From positions 1 through 13,944 of the forward strand of contig JAAYAO010000102.1 in NCBI GenBank assembly GCA_012719335.1: DNA of 13,944 nt, in the 5' to 3' direction. Shown one piece after another: positions 1 to 7,446 of this stretch. Under the pieces are notes generated by a model. That model worked only from the letters and a program-made list of their open reading frames with translations. It did not search any database and had not been told where the DNA came from. This stretch comes from Propionibacterium sp. (GTDB taxonomy: Bacteria; Actinomycetota; Actinomycetes; Propionibacteriales; Propionibacteriaceae). Position 1 is the first letter of the stretch. Each line of letters starts with the position of its first letter. The position numbers were made by a program, and so were the translations under genes.

Positions 1-1
1 C

Positions 2-424
2 ATCGCCGGTGCGATCGTCGGTATCGGCATGACCGCGGACTCGTTCATCATCTACTTCGAACGGGTGAAGGACGAGATCCGGCAGGGCCGCACCGTTCGG
101 TCGGCGGTGGAGAGCGCATGGGACAAGACCAAACCGACCCTGCTGATCTCCAACGGTGTGCAGGCTCTGTCCGCGGTGATTCTGTTCATCCTCGCGATCG
201 GCGCGGTGAAGGGCTTCGCCTTCGTGCTCGGGTTGAGCACCGTGATCGACCTGGTGCTGATCTTCTTCTTCAGCAAACCCCTGATGACCCTGCTGGCCCG
301 CACCCGATTCTTCGGTGAGGGTCGCACCGGATCCGGTATCTCGCCGGCCATGGTCGGCGTCACCGAACTGCCCGGTTCGCGACGCCGCACCCGTTCCACC
401 AAGGAGGTGAAGGCGGATGCGTGA
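2..424 (+). CDS. secD: Protein translocase subunit SecD, C-terminal part (5' end outside window)
   Basis: SecD works with SecF in the membrane complex that uses the proton gradient to pull exported proteins through SecYEG and complete translocation. Only the last 140 residues are visible; the frame is open from base 2, so the gene starts upstream. The visible part opens with the conserved IVGIGMTADSF stretch followed by YFERVKDEIRQGR, a SecD/SecF transmembrane hallmark. Hydrophobic segments follow (about visible residues 46-68 and 70-92), then a basic cytoplasmic tail ending STKEVKADA. The first ATG in the window (base 29) lies inside the conserved motif and is not the true start. The stop TGA (422-424) overlaps the secF start by 8 nt, which implies translational coupling. 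Identification is firm from the motif and the neighbour. Confidence 0.95.
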   Translation: MAGAIVGIGMTADSFIIYFERVKDEIRQGRTVRSAVESAWDKTKPTLLISNGVQALSAVILFILAIGAVKGFAFVLGLSTVIDLVLIFFFSKPLMTLLARTRFFGEGRTGSGISPAMVGVTELPGSRRRTRSTKEVKADA

Positions 425-1589
425 AACACTCGCCCGCCTGCGTCACGGCACCCTGAACGCCGACTTCGTCGGCCGCCGCAAGCGCTGGTACATCATCTCC
501 GCGGTCGTCCTGGTGGTGTGCCTGCTCGGCATCCTGATCCGCGGCCTGGATCTCGGCATCGAGTTCAAGGGTGGTGCCGACTTCCAGGTGACCACCCAGG
601 TCACCTCCGACTCGGTCGAGCAATACCGCGCCGCGGTGCTCGATTCCGGGGTGGAGCAACTCGAGGATCTCTCGGTGCTCACCATCGGCGACAGCACCGT
701 GCGCATCCAGACCCGCTCCCTGGAGGTCGACGAGGTGATCCTGGTGCGCCAGGCGATCGCCGATCAGGCCGGGGTGAGTGCCGAGGACGTCACCTACAAC
801 CTGATCGGAGCTTCCTGGGGCGGTCAGATCACCCAGAAGGGCCTGCTCGCCCTGGTCGTGTTCATCGTCCTGGTGATGATCGTGATCGCGATCTACTTCC
901 GTGACTGGAAGACATCGGTCGCCGCGATCGCCGGCGTCTTCCACGACCTGATCGTCACCGTCGGGGTGTACGCCCTGATCGGCTTCACCGTCACACCGGC
1001 CACCTTGATCGGTGTGCTGACGATCCTGGGCTATTCGCTGTACGACACGATGGTGGTCTTCGACAAGGTCCGCGAGAACGTCAAGGGCCTGTCGGGACGG
1101 CGCACCACCTACACCGACGAAACCAACCGGGCGCTGAACCAGGTGATCGTCCGGTCGCTGAACACCACCATCATCGGCATCCTGCCGGTGATCGCGCTGC
1201 TGGTTGCCGGTGTGTTCGTGCTCGGCACCGGCCCGCTGAAGGACCTGTCCCTGGCGATGGCCGTCGGAATGGCCGTCGGTGCGTACTCCTCGATCTTCAT
1301 TGCCAGCTCGCTGCTGGTCGAGATGAAGGAGCGCGAACCGGCGATGATCGAACACCGCCGCCGGTTGGCGCATCGGGCCGAACGTGCCGCGATGCGCAAG
1401 CACCACGGCTCCGACACCACCGAGACCAGCGGTGCCGAGGAGGGCGGTGGCGTGGCGGTGTTGACCGAGCGGGACGAGGCCGTGACCGACGAACCGGCTG
1501 CCTCCGGGCGTCCCGAACGGACCCGGGCGGACTTCGACGAGGAACGCCGGCAACCCCGTCGGGTGCCGCGCAGCCGGCGGAAGAAGTGA
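417..1589 (+). CDS. secF: Protein translocase subunit SecF
   Basis: SecF is the partner of SecD in proton-driven protein export at the cytoplasmic membrane. The 390-residue protein shows the expected plan. TM1 is at about residues 24-42, followed by the family motif GIEFKGGADF (48-57) and a periplasmic P1 domain to about 138. A five-TM bundle follows (about 140-161, 166-189, 194-213, 245-270, 276-301). GYSLYDTMVVFDKVREN (205-221) is the conserved TM4 signature. After TM6 there is a charged, disorder-like cytoplasmic tail of about 85 residues, rich in Arg, Glu and Asp, typical of actinobacterial SecF. The ATG at 417 has a strong Shine-Dalgarno sequence, AAGGAGG at 401-407, inside the end of secD. 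The next gene, apt, begins 2 bases after the stop. Confidence 0.96.
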   Translation: MRETLARLRHGTLNADFVGRRKRWYIISAVVLVVCLLGILIRGLDLGIEFKGGADFQVTTQVTSDSVEQYRAAVLDSGVEQLEDLSVLTIGDSTVRIQTRSLEVDEVILVRQAIADQAGVSAEDVTYNLIGASWGGQITQKGLLALVVFIVLVMIVIAIYFRDWKTSVAAIAGVFHDLIVTVGVYALIGFTVTPATLIGVLTILGYSLYDTMVVFDKVRENVKGLSGRRTTYTDETNRALNQVIVRSLNTTIIGILPVIALLVAGVFVLGTGPLKDLSLAMAVGMAVGAYSSIFIASSLLVEMKEREPAMIEHRRRLAHRAERAAMRKHHGSDTTETSGAEEGGGVAVLTERDEAVTDEPAASGRPERTRADFDEERRQPRRVPRSRRKK

Positions 1590-1590
1590 C

Positions 1591-2148
1591 ATGACCAACG
1601 GACTGGCCGGCCGGCGCCGGGAGCTGATCACCTCGTTGATCCGGGACGTGCCCGACTTCCCCAAACCGGGTGTGGTGTTCAAGGACATCACCCCGGTACT
1701 CGCCGATCCCGAGGGGTTCCGGGCGGTGGTCAGCGAGCTGATCAGCACCGCACCGGCCGACATCGATGTGGTGATCGGGATGGAGGCCCGCGGCTTCATC
1801 CTGGCCGCACCGGTGGCGTTGGCCCTCGGCGCCGGGTTCGTGCCGGTGCGCAAACCCGGCAAGCTGCCGGGCGCGACCTACTCGGAGTCCTTCTCGCTGG
1901 AGTACGGCCACGAAACCCTCACGGTGCACACCGACGCGGTGCGTCCCGGTTCGCGGGTGCTGGTGATCGACGACGTGCTGGCCACCGGCGGCACGGTGGG
2001 CGCCACCGCCGGCCTGATCCGGCAACTCGGCGCCGAACTGGTGCATGTCAGCGTGCTGTTGGAACTGGCCTTCCTGGACCCGCGCCGACACCTCGCCGAG
2101 CACGGCCTGACCGAAGGCGATGTGAGCTCCATCCTGACGGTGGGCTGA
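1591..2148 (+). CDS. apt: Adenine phosphoribosyltransferase
   Basis: Apt salvages adenine by joining it to PRPP, giving AMP and pyrophosphate in the cytosol. The 185-residue protein is of usual length. Visible family features are the N-terminal IRDVPDFPKPGVVFKDITP (17-35), GMEARGFI (63-70), the flexible catalytic loop region RKPGKLPGATY (87-97), and the PRPP-binding loop VLVIDDVLATGGT (123-135), whose two adjacent acidic residues and TGG turn are diagnostic. The ATG at 1591 lies one base after the secF stop; the Shine-Dalgarno sequence is weak (GGAAGAAG just upstream), so coupling to secF is likely. The order secD-secF-apt-rel is a conserved actinobacterial cluster; here a channel gene separates apt from rel. 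Confidence 0.96.
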   Translation: MTNGLAGRRRELITSLIRDVPDFPKPGVVFKDITPVLADPEGFRAVVSELISTAPADIDVVIGMEARGFILAAPVALALGAGFVPVRKPGKLPGATYSESFSLEYGHETLTVHTDAVRPGSRVLVIDDVLATGGTVGATAGLIRQLGAELVHVSVLLELAFLDPRRHLAEHGLTEGDVSSILTVG

Positions 2149-2151
2149 CCC

Positions 2152-3243
2152 ATGGCACGCACCTTCGGCGGATTCCGGCACCAGACCCTGGTGACGTTGC
2201 CCGCCAAGAAGAGCGCCCCCCTGGTGCAGTTGGCCCGGCGCGGCTTGCTGGCGGCGATCCTGCTGACCGCGTCCACCCTGCTGGTCTGGTTCGACCGCGG
2301 TGCCTACATCGACAACGTGAACGGCGACGGGGTCAACCTGATCGACGCCCTGTACTACTCGACGGTCACGATGACCACCACCGGGTACGGCGACATCACC
2401 CCGCACGCCCCGCACGCCCGGATTCTGAACGCGATCCTGATCACCCCGATGCGGGTCGGCTTCCTGGTGCTGTTGGTCGGCACCACCCTGGAAGTGTTGG
2501 CCAACGAAACCCGCCGGATGATTCTGGACAGCCACTGGAGGAAGCACATGCGCAACCACATCGTGATCGTGGGCTTCGGCACGAAGGGCCGCAGCGCGGT
2601 GGCCACCCTGCAGCGCAACGAAACCCCGTTGACCAAGATGCTGGTGATCGACCCACGGCCACACGCGATCGCCGACGCCAACCAACTGGGTTTGGCCGCG
2701 ATCGAGGGGGACGCCACCCGGCGCGACGTGCTGCGCCGTGCCGAGATCGCCAAGGCCCGGGAGGTGATCATCACCGTCGACCGGGACGATTCGGCGATCC
2801 TGGTCACCCTGACGGTGCGTCAACTGAACCCCAGTGCCCATGTGGTGGTGGCGGTGCGCGAACATGAGAACGGCTCGCTGCTGCGCCAATCCGGCGCCGA
2901 CGCGGTGGTCACCTCCTCCGACGCGGTCGGCCGGTTGTTGGGCCTGTCCGCGGTCAGCCCGAACATCGGGCTGGTGATCGAGGATCTGCTCACCTCCGGC
3001 GACGGCCTGGAGGTCGCCCAACGGCAGGTGAGTGCGGACGAGGTCGGGCACGCCCCCGGTGATCTGCCCGGCGAACGGGTGATCGGGGTGGTGCGCAACC
3101 ACACCCTGCGACGCTTCTACGACCCCACCGTGGCCACCCTGGAGGCCGGCGACGAGGTGGTGGTGATCCGCCGTTCGGTGGCGCCCCGAGCACCGGGGTC
3201 GGCCGGGCCCGGACGCCCCGCGACGCCGGGTGGTGGCGCCTAG
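2152..3243 (+). CDS. Two-TM potassium channel with cytoplasmic RCK (TrkA-N/TrkA-C) domain, MthK type
   Basis: Predicted K+-selective channel whose cytosolic RCK domains gate the pore on ligand binding. Of its 363 residues, TM1 is about 31-49 and the pore helix and selectivity filter lie at 67-84 with TTTGYGD (75-81), the canonical potassium filter. TM2 is about 90-114. A linker leads to a Rossmann-type TrkA-N domain (about 135-250) with the nucleotide-binding loop GFGTKG (141-146) and the motif IEGDATRRDVL (184-194). A TrkA-C domain follows at about 285-342, then a Gly/Pro-rich tail. The start is 3 nt after apt, with GGTGGG (2139-2144) as a modest ribosome binding site. It is the only complete gene here ending in TAG. 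The ligand (Ca2+, nucleotide or c-di-AMP are known for RCK proteins) cannot be told from sequence alone. An internal start is noted separately. Confidence 0.9.
   Translation: MARTFGGFRHQTLVTLPAKKSAPLVQLARRGLLAAILLTASTLLVWFDRGAYIDNVNGDGVNLIDALYYSTVTMTTTGYGDITPHAPHARILNAILITPMRVGFLVLLVGTTLEVLANETRRMILDSHWRKHMRNHIVIVGFGTKGRSAVATLQRNETPLTKMLVIDPRPHAIADANQLGLAAIEGDATRRDVLRRAEIAKAREVIITVDRDDSAILVTLTVRQLNPSAHVVVAVREHENGSLLRQSGADAVVTSSDAVGRLLGLSAVSPNIGLVIEDLLTSGDGLEVAQRQVSADEVGHAPGDLPGERVIGVVRNHTLRRFYDPTVATLEAGDEVVVIRRSVAPRAPGSAGPGRPATPGGGA
2537..2550 (+). promoter_or_regulatory. Strong internal ribosome binding site and ATG for a possible free RCK domain
   Basis: GGAGG at 2537-2541 stands 6 nt before the in-frame ATG at 2548-2550 (Met133 of the channel), exactly where the RCK domain begins (MRNHIVIVGFG). 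This Shine-Dalgarno match is better than that of the full-length start at 2152. In MthK, an internal start at Met107 in the same structural position is known to yield the soluble RCK subunits that complete the gating ring. Production of a 231-residue soluble RCK protein (2548-3243) is inferred by analogy. Confidence 0.5.
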
Positions 3244-3266
3244 TCGTACCGGGGCAGTATTGGTCC

Positions 3267-3272
3267 TAGAAT
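3267..3272 (+). promoter_or_regulatory. Possible -10 element upstream of rel
   Basis: TAGAAT lies 27 nt before the rel ATG in the 56-nt gap after the channel gene. It fits the TANNNT form of actinobacterial -10 boxes, and the implied leader is about 20 nt and holds the Shine-Dalgarno sequence. I see no good -35 box, so this is tentative. Confidence 0.3.
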
Positions 3273-3299
3273 GGGGCCTTATTCGCATGGAGGTGCGCG

Positions 3300-5597
3300 A
3301 TGGCTGATCGGCTGACCACTGAGGCCGCGAACAGCCCTGCCTCCGATCGGATCCGATCCGGGCCCGAACAGCCCCGGTTGAGCATGCGGCACCGGTTGGC
3401 CCGTCTGGGTGCGGTACGCAATCCGCAGTTGGCGGTGCTGGACCCGCTGTTCAAGGTGATCAAGGCGAACCACCCCAAGGCCGACCTGGCCCTGGTGGAA
3501 CGGGCCTACCGCACCGCCGAGCACCACCACCGCGGCCAGACCCGCAAATCCGGGGATGCGTACATCACCCACCCCCTGGCCGTCACCACGATCCTGGCCG
3601 AACTCGGCATGACCGAAACCACCCTGTGTGCGGCCCTGCTGCACGACACGGTGGAGGACACCGACTACACCCTGGAACAACTGACTGCTGACTTCGGCAG
3701 TGAGGTCGCGCAACTGGTGGACGGGGTGACCAAGCTGGACAAGGTCACCTACGGCGACTCGGCCCAGGCCGAAACGCTGCGCAAGATGATCGTGGCGATG
3801 AGCCGCGACATCCGGGTGCTGGTGATCAAACTCGGTGACCGGTTGCACAATATGCGCACCCTGCACTTCCTGCGGCCGGACAAGCAGGTGCGAATCGCCC
3901 GCGAAACCCTCGAGATCTTCGCCCCGCTGGCCCACCGACTCGGCATGAACTCGGTGAAGTGGGAGCTGGAGGACCTGTCCTTCGCCACCATGCAACCGAA
4001 GCTGTACGACGAGATCGTGCATCTGGTGGCAGAACGCGCCCCGTCCCGGGAACGCTTCCTGCGGGAGGTCACCGAACAGGTCCAGGCCGACCTGAAGGCC
4101 GCCAAAATCAAGGCGACCGTCACCGGCCGTCCGAAGCACTACTACTCGATCTACCAGAAGATGGTGGTGCGGGGCCGCGACTTCTCCGACATCTACGACC
4201 TGGTGGCGTTGCGGATCCTGGTCGACACCCCCCGTGACTGTTATGCCGCGCTCGGGGTGATGCACGTGCGGTGGAACCCCCTGCCGGGGCGGTTCAAGGA
4301 CTACATCGCGATGCCCAAGTTCAACATGTACCAGTCGCTGCACACCACCGTGCTGGGCCCGCAGGGCAAGCCGGTGGAACTGCAGATTCGCACCTGGGAC
4401 ATGCACCGCCGCGCCGAGTACGGTGTCGCGGCGCACTGGAAGTACAAGGAATCCGCCCGTTCCGGCAACGGTCGGGCCGCCTCCGACGGCACCCAACTCA
4501 ACTGGGTGCGCCAACTCACCGAATGGCAGCGCGAGACCGCCGACCCGGGGGAGTTCCTCGACTCCCTGCGGTTCGAGATCAACACCGGTGAGGTGTACGT
4601 GTACACGCCGAAGGGCGACGTGATGGCCCTGCCGCAGGGCTCCACCCCGGTCGACTTCGCCTACGCGATTCACACCGAGGTCGGCGCCCGGTGCGTCGGC
4701 GCCCGGGTGAACGGCCGGCTGGTGCCCCTGGAATCACAGTTGGCCAACGGCGATCGGGTCGAGGTGCTCACCTCCAAGGCGGATGGGGCCGGGCCCAGCC
4801 GGGACTGGTTGTCCTTCGTCAAGAGCCCCCGGGCCCGCAACAAGATCCGCCAGCACTTCACCCGGGAACGTCGGGAGGAGTCGATCGAACACGGCAAGGA
4901 GATGCTGGCCCGGCAGATGCGTCGCGCCCAGTTGCCGTTGCAGCGCTTGCTGACCCTGGAGCACCTCACCGCGGTGGCCGATCATTTCCGGCTGGCCGAC
5001 GTGAGTGCGCTGTACGCCGCGGTCGGTGAGGGCAACGTCGGCGCCCAGGCGGTGATCTCTCGACTGATCGAACTCGAGGGCGGCACCGAAGCGGCCAGCG
5101 AGGAGGCCCTGGAGGACCATCCGGTCACCCCGCGTCGCACCCAGATCTCCGAAACCGGCATCGCGGTACAGGGCGACCCCACCGTCTGGGTCAAGCTCGC
5201 GAAATGCTGCACCCCGGTACCCGGAGACGAGATCATCGGCTTCACCACCCGCAGCCAGGGTGTGTCGGTGCACCGGGCCGATTGCACCAACGCCACCGAT
5301 CTGCAGTCCAAGGCCGACCGGATCGTCGAGGTCGCCTGGGCCCCCACCGCCGAATCCACCTTCCTGGTCTCGATCCAGATCGAATCCCTGGACCGCACCG
5401 GCCTGCTCTCCGACGTCACCCGCGTGGTCTCCGACCAGCACGTGTCGATCGTCTCGGCTTCCACCGCCACCAGCCGTGACCGCACCGCCAAGGTGAACCT
5501 GACCATCGAAACCCCCGACCCCACCCACCTGGGGCACCTGATCCGCTCCATCCGCCGCGTCCCCGGCGTCTACGACGTCTTCCGCGTCGGCACCTGA
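3300..5597 (+). CDS. rel: Bifunctional (p)ppGpp synthetase/hydrolase (Rel/RSH)
   Basis: Makes (p)ppGpp from ATP and GDP or GTP on stalled ribosomes, and also hydrolyses it, so setting the stringent response. At 765 residues it is a full-length RSH. The hydrolase HD domain (about 70-190) keeps [15 protein letters not shown] and the metal site LLHDTVED (114-121). The synthetase domain (about 225-385) carries [13 protein letters not shown] (276-288) and [10 protein letters not shown] (331-340). RFKD is the RXKD form of the motif, seen in bifunctional Rel enzymes, whereas E. coli RelA has EXDD. TGS follows at about 433-493, a Cys-Cys motif at 636-637 ([10 protein letters not shown]), and an ACT domain at about 687-765. 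The ATG at 3300 has GGAGG at 3289-3293, 6 nt away. The gene is often called relA in Actinobacteria. Confidence 0.96.
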   Translation: MADRLTTEAANSPASDRIRSGPEQPRLSMRHRLARLGAVRNPQLAVLDPLFKVIKANHPKADLALVERAYRTAEHHHRGQTRKSGDAYITHPLAVTTILAELGMTETTLCAALLHDTVEDTDYTLEQLTADFGSEVAQLVDGVTKLDKVTYGDSAQAETLRKMIVAMSRDIRVLVIKLGDRLHNMRTLHFLRPDKQVRIARETLEIFAPLAHRLGMNSVKWELEDLSFATMQPKLYDEIVHLVAERAPSRERFLREVTEQVQADLKAAKIKATVTGRPKHYYSIYQKMVVRGRDFSDIYDLVALRILVDTPRDCYAALGVMHVRWNPLPGRFKDYIAMPKFNMYQSLHTTVLGPQGKPVELQIRTWDMHRRAEYGVAAHWKYKESARSGNGRAASDGTQLNWVRQLTEWQRETADPGEFLDSLRFEINTGEVYVYTPKGDVMALPQGSTPVDFAYAIHTEVGARCVGARVNGRLVPLESQLANGDRVEVLTSKADGAGPSRDWLSFVKSPRARNKIRQHFTRERREESIEHGKEMLARQMRRAQLPLQRLLTLEHLTAVADHFRLADVSALYAAVGEGNVGAQAVISRLIELEGGTEAASEEALEDHPVTPRRTQISETGIAVQGDPTVWVKLAKCCTPVPGDEIIGFTTRSQGVSVHRADCTNATDLQSKADRIVEVAWAPTAESTFLVSIQIESLDRTGLLSDVTRVVSDQHVSIVSASTATSRDRTAKVNLTIETPDPTHLGHLIRSIRRVPGVYDVFRVGT

Positions 5598-5630
5598 ACC
5601 CGCCACGTCGGTTGCCCACATCGCATCATC

Positions 5631-5731
5631 GGTCGCGTGGGGGTTGGGTACCGCGCTGGCCGCGTCGGTCGGTACTGGATTGGTCGCGTCGGTTGGGTGG
5701 TGGGTTGGTCGCGCCTGCTCAACCGACGCGG
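5631..5731 (+). repeat. Degenerate ~25-bp tandem repeat, about four units
   Basis: Units begin with GGTCGCGTG (5631), GGCCGCGTC (5658), GGTCGCGTC (5682) and GGTCGCGCC (5707), spaced 27, 24 and 25 bases. The second and third agree over GGxCGCGTCGGTxGG. The fourth unit diverges after its first eight bases and runs into the right arm of the hairpin at 5682-5733. A further partial match, ACGTCGGTTG, sits at 5605-5614. Confidence 0.5.
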
Positions 5732-5733
5732 CC
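5682..5733 (+). terminator. Long hairpin downstream of rel, probable terminator without U-tract
   Basis: Bases 5682-5700 can pair with 5715-5733 in an uninterrupted 19-pair stem (15 Watson-Crick, 4 G-U), with a 14-base loop. The core is CGCGTCGGTTG (5685-5695) against CAACCGACGCG (5720-5730). The G-U pairs form only in the plus-strand transcript, so the structure is oriented for rel, 84 bases after its stop. No U-run follows, as is common for terminators in GC-rich Actinobacteria. Termination itself is inferred. Confidence 0.45.
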
Positions 5734-5799
5734 TCGGTTGGTGCGTGGAGGCATTGCGCTTGCCCAAGCGGCGTGGATGGGCCTGCTCGAACGACGCGG
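5713..5799 (+). repeat. Direct repeat pair of 19 bp
   Basis: GCCTGCTCAACCGACGCGG (5713-5731) recurs as GCCTGCTCGAACGACGCGG (5781-5799), 17 of 19 bases identical, 68 bases apart start to start. The first copy contains most of the right arm of the hairpin at 5682-5733, so the second could compete for the same left arm. Confidence 0.55.
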
Positions 5800-5811
5800 G
5801 TGCGGTAGGGG

Positions 5812-6165
5812 TCAGCCGGGGAGGCGGTGGCGGTTGTTCGCGATCGTTCGGTAGGCGAGGCCGGCCAGGGCGTTGAGGCCGGGTAGTTGCATCAGCCGGC
5901 CGAGGGGCCGAACGGGACGTGGGCCGGCCCGGAGCAGGCCGGCAACAGCTTGGGCGCCGGCCCGGGGACGTCCGGTGGTGTCGACCCACTGCAGGGCGGC
6001 GGCGCATTGCTGTTCGGTCAGGCCCAGGGCGGCCAGGTCGGCGCGCTGATAGGCCTGCACGTCGAAATCGTCCGGGCGCACCCGAAGTGCCTCCGCCCGG
6101 CGTGCGGCCCGGGTGCAGAAACGGCAGTCACCGTCGTACAGCAGTACCGGCCGCTGGGGTGGCAC
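5812..6165 (-). CDS. DCC-family thiol-disulfide oxidoreductase-like protein (DUF393)
   Basis: Small protein of 117 residues with the family hallmark LLYDGDCRFC (8-17): an Asp-x-x-Cys-x-x-Cys site with Cys14 and Cys17 after a first beta strand, as in thioredoxin-like folds. The C-terminal half has the usual family pattern (LGRLMQLPGLNALAGLAYRTIANNRHRLPG region, 88-117). A third cysteine is at 54. The family is predicted to do thiol-disulfide exchange, but substrates are mostly unknown; there is no signal peptide, so it should be cytosolic. The start is GTG at 6165, 5 nt after the DUF349 stop and without a clear Shine-Dalgarno sequence, so translation is probably coupled to that gene. It ends facing rel. 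Confidence 0.85.
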   Translation of the reverse strand: MPPQRPVLLYDGDCRFCTRAARRAEALRVRPDDFDVQAYQRADLAALGLTEQQCAAALQWVDTTGRPRAGAQAVAGLLRAGPRPVRPLGRLMQLPGLNALAGLAYRTIANNRHRLPG

Positions 6166-6170
6166 GCCGA

Positions 6171-7415
6171 TCAGCCGGAGTAATCGGCGACGGCCTTCTC
6201 GGCCTCGGTCAGCCAGGTGCCGTAGGTTTCGGCGGCCTTGCGGTGCTCGGCGGCCTTCTTCGCGTCACCCTTGGCCTCGGCCTTGGCGGCCTGCTCCTCG
6301 AGCTTGGCGATCTGGGCGCGCAGCTTCGCGGCGGTGTCCTCGGCACGCTGGCGCGCCTCGGGGTCGGTGCGGCGCCACTGCTCGTCCTCGGCGGTCTTCA
6401 GGGACTTCTCCAGAGCCTTGAGCCGATTGTCCAGCGGACGGATCGCGTCGCGGGGCACCTTGCCGATCTCGGTCCACTTCTCCAACAGTTTGCGGTAGGC
6501 GGCGCGGGCGGCGTCGAGGTCCTGTTCCGGCTTGATCTGCGGCTCGTACTCCGCCAACAGTGCTTCCTTGGCCTGCTGGTTACCGACGAACTCGGCGTCC
6601 TGTTCGGCCATCGCGGCATTGCGGGCGTTGAAGAAGGTGTCCTGCAAGCCGCGGAAGGTGTTCCACAGTTTGTCGTCCACCTCGCGCGGAGCCGGCCCGG
6701 CGGCCTTCCACCGAGCCATCAGGTCACGGAACTCGCCCGCGGTCGGGCCCCACTCGGTTGAGGTGGCCAGCTTCTCGGCCTCGGCGATGATCTGCTGCTT
6801 GACCACCTGCGCCTTTTCGCGGCGCTGCGCCTGCTCGGCGAACTGGGCCTTGCGCCGACGGGTGTAGGTGGTGCGGGCGCTGGAGAAACGGTGCCACAAC
6901 TCGTCGTCGGTGGACTTGTCGATGCGGGGCAGGGCCTTCCACGATTCCAACAGGTCGCGGAACCGATTCACCCCACCGCGCCAATCGTTGCCGGCGGCGA
7001 GCTTCTCGGCCTCGGCGACCATCGCCTCCTTGGCCTGCTTGGTCTCGGCGTTCTGCTGGGCCCGGGCGGCCTTGCGCTGTTCGGCGGCCTCGGCCAACAC
7101 CGGGGTGAGGGCGTCGAGGCGGGTGATCAAACCGGCCAGGTCACCGACGGCATTCGCCTCGGCGATGTGGCTCTTCTGGGCAGCGATCCGCTTCCGGGCC
7201 TCCTCGGGCGCCAATGCCCCGGAGGCCAGTCGGGATTCGAGCAACCCGACCTCCACCTCGAGGGACTGGTATCTCTTCACGAAGAAGTCGAGAGCTTCCT
7301 CGGGGGAGACATCCGGAACCTGACCGACGCTGCGTTCCCCGTCCGCGGTGCGGACGTAGACGGTGCCGTCGGGGTCGACGCGGCCGAACTCGGCCGGTCC
7401 TGCTGCTTCACTCAT
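6171..7415 (-). CDS. DUF349-domain coiled-coil protein
   Basis: Protein of 414 residues, mostly helical, rich in Ala, Glu, Lys and Arg. After an N-terminal segment typical of the actinobacterial family (EFGRVDPDGTVYVRTADGER, 9-28) come three DUF349-type repeats. Each has a conserved Trp followed by a helix: about 140-195 (DWRGGVNRFRDLLESWK), 218-272 (EWGPTAGEFRDLMARWK) and 298-350 (AYRKLLEKWTEIGKVPRD). A strong charged coiled coil lies at 350-400. The function of the family is not established, and no membrane or signal segments are seen. The ATG at 7415 has no Shine-Dalgarno sequence. CAAGAT 7 nt upstream is a poor -10, so a leaderless transcript is possible but weakly supported. It reads away from the MBL gene across 31 bp and forms a two-gene unit with the DCC protein. 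Confidence 0.88.
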   Translation of the reverse strand: MSEAAGPAEFGRVDPDGTVYVRTADGERSVGQVPDVSPEEALDFFVKRYQSLEVEVGLLESRLASGALAPEEARKRIAAQKSHIAEANAVGDLAGLITRLDALTPVLAEAAEQRKAARAQQNAETKQAKEAMVAEAEKLAAGNDWRGGVNRFRDLLESWKALPRIDKSTDDELWHRFSSARTTYTRRRKAQFAEQAQRREKAQVVKQQIIAEAEKLATSTEWGPTAGEFRDLMARWKAAGPAPREVDDKLWNTFRGLQDTFFNARNAAMAEQDAEFVGNQQAKEALLAEYEPQIKPEQDLDAARAAYRKLLEKWTEIGKVPRDAIRPLDNRLKALEKSLKTAEDEQWRRTDPEARQRAEDTAAKLRAQIAKLEEQAAKAEAKGDAKKAAEHRKAAETYGTWLTEAEKAVADYSG

Positions 7416-7434
7416 GGGACATATCTTGCCGGAT

Positions 7435-7441
7435 AAGGTGG
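7435..7441 (+). promoter_or_regulatory. Ribosome binding site deciding the MBL hydrolase start
   Basis: AAGGTGG lies 5 nt before GTG 7447. The earlier in-frame starts, GTG 7363 and ATG 7414, have no such site and would add residues lacking in the family, so GTG 7447 is preferred. Confidence 0.55.
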
Positions 7442-7446
7442 CCGAT

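Larger units (their letters stand above)
5598..5811. other. Convergent intergenic spacer, G/T-rich and repetitive
   Basis: The 214 bases between the ends of rel (plus) and the DCC gene (minus) form the longest spacer in the window. It is strikingly rich in G and T on the plus strand, unlike the C-rich coding plus strand around it, and is built from degenerate copies of GGTCGCGTCGGTTG and GCCTGCTCxAxCGACGCGG. Open frames crossing it give low-complexity Arg/Pro or Trp/Gly peptides with no recognisable family, so I do not call a gene here. Confidence 0.6.

Noticed and set aside
1297..3288. A 663-codon minus-strand open frame, and similar ones at 360-1862 and 3279-4673
   Set aside because: All are antisense to secF, apt, the channel or rel, with composition expected from codon bias on the other strand.
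3241..3315. TAG read as sense throughout this genome
   Set aside because: Readthrough at the channel stop would add 24 residues with no family support and overlap the rel start, so TAG behaves as a stop there.
5757..5770. Short hairpin CGCTT-GCCC-AAGCG as terminator for the DCC gene
   Set aside because: The stem has only 5 pairs and no U-tract, too weak to call.
5570..6007. Open frames across the rel-DCC spacer (minus 5570-6007, plus 5612-5854)
   Set aside because: They overlap the real ends of rel and the DCC gene and encode Arg/Pro or Gly/Trp-rich sequence with no domain and no convincing ribosome site.
7363..7446. Earlier starts for the MBL hydrolase (GTG 7363, ATG 7414)
   Set aside because: They overlap the DUF349 coding start and add residues absent in the family, while GTG 7447 has AAGGTGG at 5 nt and aligns with relatives.
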